Shown here: positions 35,230-43,531 of the stretch, piece by piece
How positions within the stretch are numbered: position 1 is the first letter of the stretch
Layout: every line of letters starts with the position of its first letter
Assembly (NCBI GenBank): GCA_001874305.1
Contig: MPCU01000009.1
Span: forward strand, 146,162 to 210,161
Length of the DNA stretch: 64,000 nucleotides
Direction of reading: 5' to 3'
From: Bacteriovorax sp. MedPE-SWde
GTDB lineage: Bacteria; Bdellovibrionota; Bacteriovoracia; Bacteriovoracales; Bacteriovoracaceae
Position numbers and translations under genes: made by a program
The notes under the pieces: generated by a model
What the model was told of the DNA's origin: nothing
What the model saw: the letters and a program-made list of their open reading frames with translations, nothing else
Database searches by the model: none

Positions 35230-36177
35230 ATGACAGGAGGTCAAATGAACAAGCTTACAGCGGAGTATTTCGGACAAGATCCAAAAATTGTTAAGGCGCT
35301 AAAAGTAGCAAGTAACGTAGCTGTTACAAAAGCACCAGTACTAGTTGTTGGAGAAGCCGGAATCGGGAAGAAGACTCTCGCTCAGTTTATTCACGAAAAT
35401 TCAACAAGAGCTGGTAAAGCATTTATCACTGTTGACTGTTCTGGAGACTCTCTTCAGGTAGAAAACGAAATCTTAGGGTACAGAGACGCGGAATCAGGAA
35501 GATTCGTTAAAGGTGCACTTGAGAATGCTAACGGTGGAACAGTTGTACTTGTTAATATTGATGGACTTGAAGATGGATTTCAAAAGAAATTTCACAAGAT
35601 CATTGGTGAATTAGAAGATTATGATATTGATTTAAGAATGATCGCAACAACAACTAAGAACTTATCTAAGCTTGTTGGAGCAGGAAGATTCTATAGAGGA
35701 CTTTATACAGTTATCTCATCAAATAGCATCACTCTGAATCCTTTAAGAGAAAGAGTTGGTGATCTAGAAATGATTGCAAAAAATATTGTTAAAACAACTT
35801 TAGGTGGACTTGAAGTAAGTGTTGATGAAGCAGCAATGCAAAAAATCATCTCTCACTACTGGACTCATAATGTAAAAGAGTTAAAAGCGGTTCTTGAAAG
35901 TACTTTAACTAACTTTGAAGGCGATACTGTTTCAGCTGAGCTTCTTGAAATTGGTGAGAAAAAAGCAGTAAATATTATCTCTGATGACGATAGTGAAGGT
36001 ATTAGACTTATGTCTCTTAAAGAAGCAGAAAGACTTCTTATCAAGAAGGCACTTGTTCACACTAGTGAGAATAGAACACAAGCTGCAAAGATCTTAGGTG
36101 TTTCTATTAGAACACTAAGAAATAAAATTAATGAATACCGTAATGATGGGAATTCATATTTTGTAAATTTAAGATAA
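35230..36177 (+). CDS. Sigma-54-activator-like AAA+ protein with degenerate GAFTGA and Walker B
   Basis: 315 residues: an AAA+ domain plus a C-terminal Fis-type HTH (NRTQAAKILGVSIRTLRNKI), no receiver. Walker A GEAGIGKKT (41-49) is intact. Where active activators have GAFTGA, this protein has GYRDAES followed by GRFVKGALENA, so the sigma-54 contact loop is missing. Walker B reads VVLVNID instead of the usual LFLDEI, losing both acidic residues. It should bind DNA and maybe nucleotide but not remodel sigma-54 holoenzyme. A second ATG at 35245 has a better site (AGGAGG). It sits directly before flgB, fitting a non-enzymatic flagellar regulator. Confidence 0.8.
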   Translation: MTGGQMNKLTAEYFGQDPKIVKALKVASNVAVTKAPVLVVGEAGIGKKTLAQFIHENSTRAGKAFITVDCSGDSLQVENEILGYRDAESGRFVKGALENANGGTVVLVNIDGLEDGFQKKFHKIIGELEDYDIDLRMIATTTKNLSKLVGAGRFYRGLYTVISSNSITLNPLRERVGDLEMIAKNIVKTTLGGLEVSVDEAAMQKIISHYWTHNVKELKAVLESTLTNFEGDTVSAELLEIGEKKAVNIISDDDSEGIRLMSLKEAERLLIKKALVHTSENRTQAAKILGVSIRTLRNKINEYRNDGNSYFVNLR

Positions 36178-36210
36178 TTTACTTTTTAAGAGTACGAAGT
36201 AGAGGTACTG

Positions 36211-36618
36211 ATGAGAATTGAAGATAAAACATTAAAGGCATTGGCCGCATCTCTTAACTTAAGACAAATACGTCAAGAGATTCTGTCTGCAAATATAGCT
36301 AACGCTGATACTCCAGGCTATAAAACAAAGCGAGTTGACTTTGAGTCTGCTTTGCAAAGAGCTCTGGATGTAGATGGGAACATGGGAATGATGACCTCCG
36401 ACTCAAAACATTTCGATGTAGGTAGCGGTGCTTTTGATAATCTTCAACCTGAAATCTACGATGATCCTAATGGTGTTGTCAGTGAAGATGGCAACACTGT
36501 TGATAGGGATGCTGAACTGGCGAAGATGGCCGAAAATAGAATCCTCTTCGATGCTTCAGTAAAGCTAATGAATAAGAAGCTTGGTATGACCAAGTATGTA
36601 TTATCATCTGAGAAATAG
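36211..36618 (+). CDS. flgB: Flagellar proximal rod protein FlgB
   Basis: 135 residues, typical length. N-terminal rod/hook helix with ILSANIANADTPGYKTKRVDFESAL, the conserved flagellar rod signature, and a C-terminal helix (MAENRILFDASVKLMNKKLGMTKYVLS) that completes the coiled-coil. FlgB forms the base of the rod with FliE, FlgC and FlgF. First structural gene of the operon; GAGGT upstream of the ATG. FlgC follows after 12 nt. Confidence 0.95.
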   Translation: MRIEDKTLKALAASLNLRQIRQEILSANIANADTPGYKTKRVDFESALQRALDVDGNMGMMTSDSKHFDVGSGAFDNLQPEIYDDPNGVVSEDGNTVDRDAELAKMAENRILFDASVKLMNKKLGMTKYVLSSEK

Positions 36619-36630
36619 GAGAACTAGAAC

Positions 36631-37071
36631 ATGGATTTATTAACATCATTAAAAATTAGTTCATCCGGAATTGCCGCTAATAAGAAAAGAATGGCAGCAA
36701 TTTCATCTAATATTGCTAACGCTCAAACTACAAGGACTGCAGAAGGTGGGCCTTATAGGAAAAAAGAAGTTGCTTTTGGAAGTGAGCCTGCAAGAGAGAG
36801 TTTTTCAGATATTTTAGAAGGTGAGCTAGATGCGCAAGCACAAGCTGTTCATGCTACGGAGGTTATCTCAACAGATAAACCACCTATTATGAAGTACGAA
36901 CCTAACCACCCTGATGCTAATGCTCAAGGGTATGTTGCTTATCCTAATATCAATGTGATGGAAGAGATGGCAAATATGATATCTGCATCGAGAAGTTATG
37001 ATGCAAATATTAATGTAATGAATACAACAAAAAGTATGGCAATGAAGGCCCTAGAAATAGGGAATAACTAA
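36631..37071 (+). CDS. flgC: Flagellar proximal rod protein FlgC
   Basis: 146 residues. Rod signature near the N-terminus (SSNIANAQTTRTAEGGPYRKKEV) and C-terminal helix VMEEMANMISASRSYDANINVMNTTKSMAMKAL are diagnostic for FlgC. It builds the proximal rod in the periplasm, exported by the flagellar type III apparatus, so no Sec signal is expected or seen. AGGAG lies 11 nt before the ATG; fliE follows after 10 nt. Confidence 0.96.
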   Translation: MDLLTSLKISSSGIAANKKRMAAISSNIANAQTTRTAEGGPYRKKEVAFGSEPARESFSDILEGELDAQAQAVHATEVISTDKPPIMKYEPNHPDANAQGYVAYPNINVMEEMANMISASRSYDANINVMNTTKSMAMKALEIGNN

Positions 37072-37081
37072 GGAGTAGGCC

Positions 37082-37441
37082 ATGGCAATCAATAATGTTC
37101 AAAGTATGAATGACGTTTTCAATACACATGATATGAAGAAGTGGACTAAGTCTACTGATATTGAAGGTGCAATCTCACTTCAGGACTTTGAAGGTAGTCA
37201 GCTAACTCGTGCAGATTCAAAGATGTCATTTAGTGAACTTCTTGCTGATCAGATTATGGATGTTAATAATTTACAAAAAGAAGCAGATACAGCGGTACAA
37301 AAGTTAGTAAGTGGAAAGAGTCAAAATATCCATGAAACTATGCTTGCTGTGGAAAAAGCTGAGATTGCATTTAAGACAATGAACCAAGTGAGAAACAAGG
37401 TCATTGACGCATATAAAGAAGTTATGAGAATGCAGATATAA
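37082..37441 (+). CDS. fliE: Flagellar MS-ring/rod adapter FliE
   Basis: 119 residues, slightly long for FliE owing to an N-terminal extension. The C-terminal two-thirds carries the family pattern: SFSELLADQIMDVNNLQKEADTAVQKLVSGKSQNIHETMLAVEKAEIAFKTMNQVRNKVIDAYKEVMRMQI. FliE links the MS ring to the rod. AAGGAG precedes the ATG. Order flgB-flgC-fliE-fliF is the common ancestral one. Confidence 0.95.
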   Translation: MAINNVQSMNDVFNTHDMKKWTKSTDIEGAISLQDFEGSQLTRADSKMSFSELLADQIMDVNNLQKEADTAVQKLVSGKSQNIHETMLAVEKAEIAFKTMNQVRNKVIDAYKEVMRMQI

Positions 37442-37461
37442 TTAGTTCTTAAACTATAAAT

Positions 37462-37480
37462 CAAGAACAGGATGTTCTTG
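37462..37480 (+). repeat. Perfect inverted repeat between fliE and fliF
   Basis: CAAGAACA (37462-37469), GGA, TGTTCTTG (37473-37480): 8-bp perfect arms, 14 nt before the fliF ATG. There is no T tract, so it is not a terminator. It could be an RNA stem tuning fliF translation or a protein-binding site. fliF itself has only a poor Shine-Dalgarno. Confidence 0.6.
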
Positions 37481-37494
37481 GTAAGTGAGTCAGG

Positions 37495-39156
37495 ATGAAA
37501 GATTTAATAGAAAAGGTAGTTCGAAATTTTACTGAATTTTTTAACAGCTTAGATGCTGGTAAGAAGATCAGTTTAGTTACGGTTGCATCATTTATAGTCG
37601 TTGCACTTGTTGGAGTTGTTCTCTGGGCATCAAAAACAAGATACAAGGTTCTATATTCAGACCTTAATAAAGAAGATTCAAATAAAGTTCAGATCTTCCT
37701 AAAAGAAAACAATGTTTCAGTACAGGTTAGTGATGACCAAAAGACTGTAAGTATCCCTGAGGATATGGCAGAGGTTACGAGACTAAAGATGTTAACATCT
37801 GGATTTTCTTTCTCTGGAACAATTGGGTATGAGGTCTTTGATAAGCAATCATTTGGTACAACAAGTTTCGTACAGAAAGTTAATAAGCAAAGAGCACTTG
37901 AGGGTGAGCTTGTTAAGACTATAAAGCACTTAAGAGGTGTTAAGAGAGCAAGAGTTCACTTAACGATTCCTGAGTCTTCACCATTTGTCTCTGAAAAGAA
38001 ACCACCTACAGCATCAGTTGTTTTAGAACTTGATCAAGGTGTTAAACTTACAGAAGGCGAAATTAGAGGTGTTTCTGCTCTCGTTGCAAGTTCTGTAGAA
38101 GGAATGAGGGGAGAAGCTGTTGTTATTCTAGACCACAGAGGGAAGAAGTTATCTGAGAATATCGGTGACACTGTAACAGCAAATACTGCAAATAGAATCG
38201 CTCTTCAGTCAAAAGTTAATAGAAAATATGAAGCACAAATTGAAGACATCTTAGAAAAGGTTGTTGGACAAGGTAAGGTCATCGCGAAGGTCTCTATCAA
38301 TATGGATTTCACAGAATCTGTATCTACAAAGACTGAGTATGACTCAGAAAATAAAGCGGTTCTTTCAGAGGTTACTAATACACAAAAACTTAAGGGATCA
38401 AGACCTTCACCACAGGGGATTCCTGGGGCAAGATCAAATCTTCCAGGTGAAAGACCACAACCAGGAATTCCTGAAACAAGCAATAATGTTAATAAAGAGC
38501 TTGCGACAAGAAACTATAATGTTCCTAAGAAAGTTACGAGATCAAAGAACCCATCAGCTAGTATTCAGAGAGTTTCTGCTGCGGTAATGATTGATGGTAA
38601 GAGAGTGCCAACTGTTATAGACGGTAAAACTGTCATGAAGTATGAGCCATGGTCAGAAGCTGATATTGCAAACTTCCAAGCTATTGTTTCTTCGACACTT
38701 GGTATCTCGATGAAAAGAGGTGATAAAATAACAATTAAGAATATGGAATTCCACCAAGAGGATATGGAGTCTATCGAAGCTCTTATGAGAGAACGTGAGA
38801 ACCGTGATCTTATTAAGAATATTGTTAAGTACCTAGCTGTAGGTCTTACAATCTCTCTATTCTTCTTTGTTGTAGTAAGGCCATTCATTCAGTGGGTTAC
38901 TGATAATACAGTTGAAACGGTAGAGGATTTCTTACCGAAGACACTAGAAGAACTTGAGAAAGTACAGGCGAACCAAAAACTTCCTGGACTTGAAGATGCC
39001 CTCCCTCAGATTGAAGAAAAGCTCAATCCAGAGAAGATTGAGGGGAATATGTTAAGAGAAAAGATTATTTCACTTGTTGAAGGTAACCCGTCTAAAGCGG
39101 CACAAATTCTTCATGAGATGATCCATAATAATGAATCAGATAAACAAATCGCATAG
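37495..39156 (+). CDS. fliF: Flagellar MS-ring protein FliF
   Basis: 553 residues, normal. N-terminal TM helix (about 25-46), ring-building motif region YKVLYSDLNKEDSNKV, GTTSFVQKVNKQRALEGEL and RVHLTIPESSPF, a Pro/Gly-rich periplasmic loop (about residues 300-325), second TM (about 443-463) and an acidic cytoplasmic tail that docks FliG. It forms the inner-membrane ring on which the flagellum is built. A small perfect inverted repeat sits just before the gene. Confidence 0.96.
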   Translation: MKDLIEKVVRNFTEFFNSLDAGKKISLVTVASFIVVALVGVVLWASKTRYKVLYSDLNKEDSNKVQIFLKENNVSVQVSDDQKTVSIPEDMAEVTRLKMLTSGFSFSGTIGYEVFDKQSFGTTSFVQKVNKQRALEGELVKTIKHLRGVKRARVHLTIPESSPFVSEKKPPTASVVLELDQGVKLTEGEIRGVSALVASSVEGMRGEAVVILDHRGKKLSENIGDTVTANTANRIALQSKVNRKYEAQIEDILEKVVGQGKVIAKVSINMDFTESVSTKTEYDSENKAVLSEVTNTQKLKGSRPSPQGIPGARSNLPGERPQPGIPETSNNVNKELATRNYNVPKKVTRSKNPSASIQRVSAAVMIDGKRVPTVIDGKTVMKYEPWSEADIANFQAIVSSTLGISMKRGDKITIKNMEFHQEDMESIEALMRERENRDLIKNIVKYLAVGLTISLFFFVVVRPFIQWVTDNTVETVEDFLPKTLEELEKVQANQKLPGLEDALPQIEEKLNPEKIEGNMLREKIISLVEGNPSKAAQILHEMIHNNESDKQIA

Positions 39157-39171
39157 GTATTGGAGTAGGTC

Positions 39172-40200
39172 GTGACAGATTCACTAGATCCGGAAGTTGA
39201 ATACTCGCTTCTTTCTGGACAAGACAAAGCATCACTTTTACTGAGTTCACTTGGAGTGACTACAACTCAGTTAATTTTCTCATATATGAGAGATAATGAT
39301 GTAAAAAGAATGATCAATGCGATGTCGAATATTAAGAAAGCACCAATTTGGATGATCAAGAAAGTTCTTGAAGAATTCTATTCTGAGCTTAACGAGGAAA
39401 ATGACCTACTTTTCTCTGACAACTCTGGACGTGACTTTATTATAAATGCTCTTGGTGAAGATAGAGCGAAACAACTTCTTGGACAAATTGTTGATGTTGG
39501 TACTGCCAATACTCTTGAGTCTCTTGAACTTGTAGATACGAGAACACTAGCTAACTTCTTAATTAACGAGCACCCTCAGACAATTGCTCTGATCGTGGCC
39601 CACCTTAATCCTGAGAGAAAAGTAGATGTTCTTAGAAGACTTCCTGAAGGTCTTCAGGCTGAAGTTGTATTAAGGGTAGCAAACCTTGACTTCGTATCAC
39701 CTGAACTTATTGCTCAACTTGATGATGTTCTTAAAACAGAGCTTTCAACTCTTGGTTCTATCGACACTAACCAGCTTGGTGGTGTTGAACCTATCGCAGA
39801 TATGCTTAATCTTATGGATAAGAACTCTGAGAAAAATATTATGGGACGTGTTGAAGAGAAAGATCCTGAACTTGCAGAAGAGATTAGAAAACTCATGTTC
39901 GTTTTTGAAGATCTTGTCTATGTTGATGATCGTGGTATTCAAGGACTTCTTAAAGAAGTTGACCAGAACAAAATGGTTATTGCTCTTAAAACTGCACCTG
40001 AAGAAATTAGAGCAAAGCTATTTAAAAACATGTCAAATAGAGCAGCAACACTTCTACAGGAAGATCTTGATGCACTTGGGCCAACGAAGTTATCAGATGT
40101 TGAAAAGGCTCAATCTGAAATTGTACAGAAGTGTAAGGATCTTGAATCTCAAGGTAAAGCATTTATCTCTAGAGGTGGAGATGGAGATGCTCTTGTTTAA
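39172..40200 (+). CDS. fliG: Flagellar motor switch protein FliG
   Basis: 342 residues. FliG N-domain (KASLLLSSLGVTTTQLIFSYM), middle domain with the EHPQTIALIVAHLNPERKVDVLRRLP signature, and C-terminal torque helix region DPELAEEIRKLMFVFEDLVYVDDRGIQGLLKEVDQNKMVIALKTA, containing the charged residues that contact the stator. The start is GTG at 39172, with GGAG 7 nt upstream. fliG follows fliF by 15 nt. Confidence 0.97.
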   Translation: MTDSLDPEVEYSLLSGQDKASLLLSSLGVTTTQLIFSYMRDNDVKRMINAMSNIKKAPIWMIKKVLEEFYSELNEENDLLFSDNSGRDFIINALGEDRAKQLLGQIVDVGTANTLESLELVDTRTLANFLINEHPQTIALIVAHLNPERKVDVLRRLPEGLQAEVVLRVANLDFVSPELIAQLDDVLKTELSTLGSIDTNQLGGVEPIADMLNLMDKNSEKNIMGRVEEKDPELAEEIRKLMFVFEDLVYVDDRGIQGLLKEVDQNKMVIALKTAPEEIRAKLFKNMSNRAATLLQEDLDALGPTKLSDVEKAQSEIVQKCKDLESQGKAFISRGGDGDALV

Positions 40201-40223
40201 TCTGAAGGCAGTATAGGAATTTT

Positions 40224-41057
40224 ATGAAAGATATAGAATATAATGTTTCAGAATATGAGTTTCAATCTTTTACTAACTCTCTAGATACTGGAGAAGTAAA
40301 AGAATTTTCTTTTGAAGACCTTGAAGGTAAATCAATTAATGAAATTGAAAGACATCAAGAGACTATTAAATTAGAAAGAAGAGAATCTGCAGATAGTGGT
40401 TTTGATATTTCTCCAATCGTTAGACAACACAGAGGAATGGAAGAACAGGAAGCTGTCGAAAGAGAAAATAGAATCCTTGATGAGGTAAATAAACGAGTTG
40501 CCAAAATAGAAGAGGAAGCCTTTAAGAAAGGTTATGACGAAGGTATCGAGAAAGGTCGTGAAGATGTTTACGAACAAACGAGGGCCTCAACAGATGAGAA
40601 AATTATAGCACTATCTGAAATGATTTCAGAGACACTATCTACAAAAGAAGAAATCTTAAAATCTCAAAAAACTCAATTATACACTCTTGTTAAAAACCTT
40701 ACTAAATGGGTGATCCTTAGAGAACTAAAGGATGATGGTGTATATCTTGAAAGGCTTCTTGAGAAACTAATAATAGAAGCGCAAACAAAGAGTAATCTAC
40801 TTATTCAAGTTGATCAAAAATACTTTGAACAAATGCCTGAAGTTTTAGAAACAGTTCAAAAGAAGCTTGGTGAATTTTCCAATGTAAGAGTTGAAACTGA
40901 TTTTGATATTCAGGGATTAGGAATAGTTGTTGAATCTGAAAATGGAATCATTAATGGAAGTCTTCAGGAACAATTAAATAGCTTAGATAAGATTTTTGAG
41001 TCAGTAGGACTTCCTTCTGACGGAGATAATCAAGTGGATGATTCTAATGAGTCTTGA
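40224..41057 (+). CDS. fliH: Flagellar export ATPase regulator FliH
   Basis: 277 residues. A disordered acidic N-terminus, a coiled-coil with the FliH/YscL Gly-repeat segment FKKGYDEGIEKGREDVYEQ (about residues 97-115), and a C-terminal domain (VKNLTKWVILREL...DFDIQGLGIVVESENGIINGSLQEQLNSL) typical of FliH. It holds FliI and links it to the C ring. Its stop lies inside the start of fliI (20-nt overlap), implying translational coupling. Confidence 0.93.
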   Translation: MKDIEYNVSEYEFQSFTNSLDTGEVKEFSFEDLEGKSINEIERHQETIKLERRESADSGFDISPIVRQHRGMEEQEAVERENRILDEVNKRVAKIEEEAFKKGYDEGIEKGREDVYEQTRASTDEKIIALSEMISETLSTKEEILKSQKTQLYTLVKNLTKWVILRELKDDGVYLERLLEKLIIEAQTKSNLLIQVDQKYFEQMPEVLETVQKKLGEFSNVRVETDFDIQGLGIVVESENGIINGSLQEQLNSLDKIFESVGLPSDGDNQVDDSNES

Positions 41058-42420
41058 TAAAAGTCTTGATATTGGGACTTTGCATAAGTCCTATGAATAC
41101 TCTTCACCATATCAAAAGGTTGGTAAGGTTAGAGCATCGAAAGGGATGCTCTATGAAGTTAATCTTGCTAGAGCAGTAATTGGCTCAAATGTAGAATTCC
41201 TAACAGAGTTTGGAGATAGTTGTCTTGGAGAGGTTGTCGCAATCGATGGAAATCGTTGTATGACAATGCCTTATCAGGAACTAACAGGAATAAATTCTGA
41301 GACTAGAGTTTATTTAAAAGATCTAACTACAACTATTAGAGTTGGTTCCGAATATATTGGTCGAGTTATAGACTTTCAAGGGAATCCTATAGATGGACTA
41401 GGTCCTATTGAAAAGCCTGCTGAAGTTAGGAGTATATATGGGACTCCAATTAATCCTCTTGAAAGACCACCTATTACAGAATCATTAGATACAGGCGTAA
41501 ATGCAATTAATGCTTTTATGACAGCAGGAAAAGGTCAACGTCTAGCTATTATGGCCGGTTCTGGTGTTGGTAAGTCTGTAACTTTAGGAATGATTGCCCA
41601 AAAATCTTCTGCAGACGTAAATGTTATTGCGCTAATAGGGGAAAGGGGTAGAGAGGTTAGGGAATTTATCGAGAATGATCTTGGCCCAGAGGGGTTAAAG
41701 AAATCTATAGTTGTTGTTGCAACATCAGATACTTCTCCTCTTATTAGAATGAAAGCTGCGCACGTTGCAACGACTTTCGCAGAATACTTTAGAGATACAA
41801 ATAATGATGTCCTCTTGATGATGGATTCAATTACAAGATTTGCTATGGCAAATAGAGAGATTTCTCTTTCTGCCGGTGATCCTCCAGGACAAAAGGGTTA
41901 TACACCTTCAGTTTTTGCTCAACTACCAAAGTTAATGGAGCGTGCAGGAACAAAAGCTAATGTAGGTACTATTACTGGTATTTATACTGTTCTTGTTGAA
42001 GGGGGAGATATGGATGAGCCAATTGCTGATGCTGTTAGAGGGATTAGTGATGGTCACATTATCTTAAGTCGTGCTTTAGCGTCTAAGAACCATTTCCCGG
42101 CCATAGATGTATTACAGTCTCTGTCGAGGGTTATGAATAAGGTAGTTTCAAATGAGCATAAAATCGTTGCAGGACACTTAAGAGACTTAATGTCTGCATA
42201 TAGAGATAATGAAGATCTTATTAGTGTTGGGGCCTATGCAAAAGGCTCAAATCCAAAAGTTGATAAGGCAATGGTTATTCATGACAGCTTAATGGACATG
42301 CTAAAGCAATTTCAAGGCATGCACGAAGCAATGACTATGGATGAATTATATGACCAAATGGTAAATTTGGCTAAACTTGCTGAAGATACAATTAACCCTC
42401 CAGTGACTGAAGAGTACTAG
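41038..42420 (+). CDS. fliI: Flagellum-specific ATP synthase FliI
   Basis: 460 residues, standard. P-loop MAGSGVGKSVTLGMIAQ, RGREVREFIENDLGPEGL, Walker B-type DVLLMMDSITRFAMANREI, and GDPPGQKGYTPSVFAQLPKLMERAG are diagnostic. FliI hexamers energise unloading of export substrates at the type III gate. Overlaps the fliH 3' end; an in-frame ATG at 41047 is an equally plausible start. fliJ follows after 8 nt. Confidence 0.97.
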   Translation: MILMSLDKSLDIGTLHKSYEYSSPYQKVGKVRASKGMLYEVNLARAVIGSNVEFLTEFGDSCLGEVVAIDGNRCMTMPYQELTGINSETRVYLKDLTTTIRVGSEYIGRVIDFQGNPIDGLGPIEKPAEVRSIYGTPINPLERPPITESLDTGVNAINAFMTAGKGQRLAIMAGSGVGKSVTLGMIAQKSSADVNVIALIGERGREVREFIENDLGPEGLKKSIVVVATSDTSPLIRMKAAHVATTFAEYFRDTNNDVLLMMDSITRFAMANREISLSAGDPPGQKGYTPSVFAQLPKLMERAGTKANVGTITGIYTVLVEGGDMDEPIADAVRGISDGHIILSRALASKNHFPAIDVLQSLSRVMNKVVSNEHKIVAGHLRDLMSAYRDNEDLISVGAYAKGSNPKVDKAMVIHDSLMDMLKQFQGMHEAMTMDELYDQMVNLAKLAEDTINPPVTEEY

Positions 42421-42428
42421 GCTGAGCT

Positions 42429-42881
42429 ATGGCAAAGAAGTTTAAATTTAAATTGGAAGGACTTCTTAAGCTTAGAGAGTTTAAAGAAAAGAAGATTAAG
42501 TTAGAGCTTGGTGAAATCTTAAAAGATATAGAGCAAACTAAATCTAATATAGCTAAAGCACAGCAGGACATCGAGGATAGTTATGCCGCTCAAGAAGAGT
42601 TCTTAGCGCAACCAACTTCAGGTCAAATGGCCCAGTTCTTTCCTCAGTTTATTACAGCTAAAAGAGAAGACCAAAAAGCACAAGAGAATATACTGATGGC
42701 CTTACAAAGAAGTTATGATGAAAAGGTACAGGAACTTGCAGGTGCTAAAGGTGAAGTTAAAGTTTTAGATAATTTAAAAGAAAAACATTCAACAGAACAT
42801 AAGAAAGAAATGGATAAAAAGCTTCAAGAGTCCATTGACGAGTTAACAATGGCAAAGAAGTTTAAAGAGAGTAAATTATGA
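42429..42881 (+). CDS. fliJ: Flagellar export protein FliJ
   Basis: 150 residues, almost wholly helical and charged, as expected for the FliJ coiled-coil. The N-terminal FKFKLEGLLKLREFKEKKIKLELGEI is the conserved FliJ opening. FliJ inserts into the FliI ring and recycles chaperones. The identification depends partly on position right after fliI. Its stop overlaps the next start (ATGA). Confidence 0.9.
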   Translation: MAKKFKFKLEGLLKLREFKEKKIKLELGEILKDIEQTKSNIAKAQQDIEDSYAAQEEFLAQPTSGQMAQFFPQFITAKREDQKAQENILMALQRSYDEKVQELAGAKGEVKVLDNLKEKHSTEHKKEMDKKLQESIDELTMAKKFKESKL

Positions 42882-43420
42882 AACAATTAGCACTGCTGAT
42901 ATGTTTAGTCCTAATGTCGCGCTCAATAGTGGCGGCGGATAAGTCAGAGAAATTACAATTTACAAAAGAAGAGTTTAAGCAAGCTGTCTATGCAGAGCTT
43001 GATAAGAAAATGAAAAGCATCGGTCGAACTCGCTTACTTGATTTTGCTAAAGAGCTACTAAAGAAAGAAGAAGCTCTTTTAGAAAAAGATAAAGTTATCA
43101 AGAAAAGAGAAGAACAGGTTGCAGTTAGCGAAGAAGAGTTAAAAAAGAAGATTGTTGAGTTTAAACTTGCTCAAGAAAAATTTCTTTCATGTTTAGACAA
43201 AGAAGATAAAGAGGTTGATAGAAGAATCTCTCATATGGTCGACGTCGTTTCTGGTATGCGTCCTCAAACTGCAGCAAATCTGCTCTCACAGCAAGACCCT
43301 ACAATTTCCGTAAGGATCTTAGGCCTGTTACCTCCGACAAAGGTCGCAAAAATATTCAACCTAATGGATAAGGAAATATCCTCAAGGCTTCAAAAACAAT
43401 ATATGACAATGAAGAAGTAG
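42878..43420 (+). CDS. MotE-like / MgtE-N domain flagellar protein
   Basis: 180 residues. N-terminal signal or membrane anchor (residues 1-20), coiled-coil with heptad charges (about 45-115), and a C-terminal MgtE-N-like fold: MVDVVSGMRPQTAANLLSQQDPTISVRILGLLPPTKVAKIFNLMD. This layout matches MotE, a periplasmic chaperone for the stator component MotC in other bacteria, and similar genes often follow fliJ. Whether it serves a MotB stator here cannot be told. A terminator overlaps its stop codon. Confidence 0.8.
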   Translation: MKQLALLICLVLMSRSIVAADKSEKLQFTKEEFKQAVYAELDKKMKSIGRTRLLDFAKELLKKEEALLEKDKVIKKREEQVAVSEEELKKKIVEFKLAQEKFLSCLDKEDKEVDRRISHMVDVVSGMRPQTAANLLSQQDPTISVRILGLLPPTKVAKIFNLMDKEISSRLQKQYMTMKK

Positions 43421-43441
43421 CGTTAACGCTGCTTTTTTTTT
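43417..43441 (+). terminator. Intrinsic terminator splitting the flagellar block
   Basis: GTAGCG (43417-43422), loop TTAA, CGCTGC (43427-43432) with one G-T wobble, then nine T. The stop codon of the MotE-like gene lies in the stem. fliK begins about 90 nt on, in an AT-rich gap where I cannot pick a promoter with confidence. Confidence 0.75.
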
Positions 43442-43531
43442 GTCCTGGGCAAAAACTACCAGTAGTGAAAAAAAGATTAAAGTATGTAAAAATAACGTAG
43501 TGCACAAATTAATGTGTGGAGAAAATTAAGA

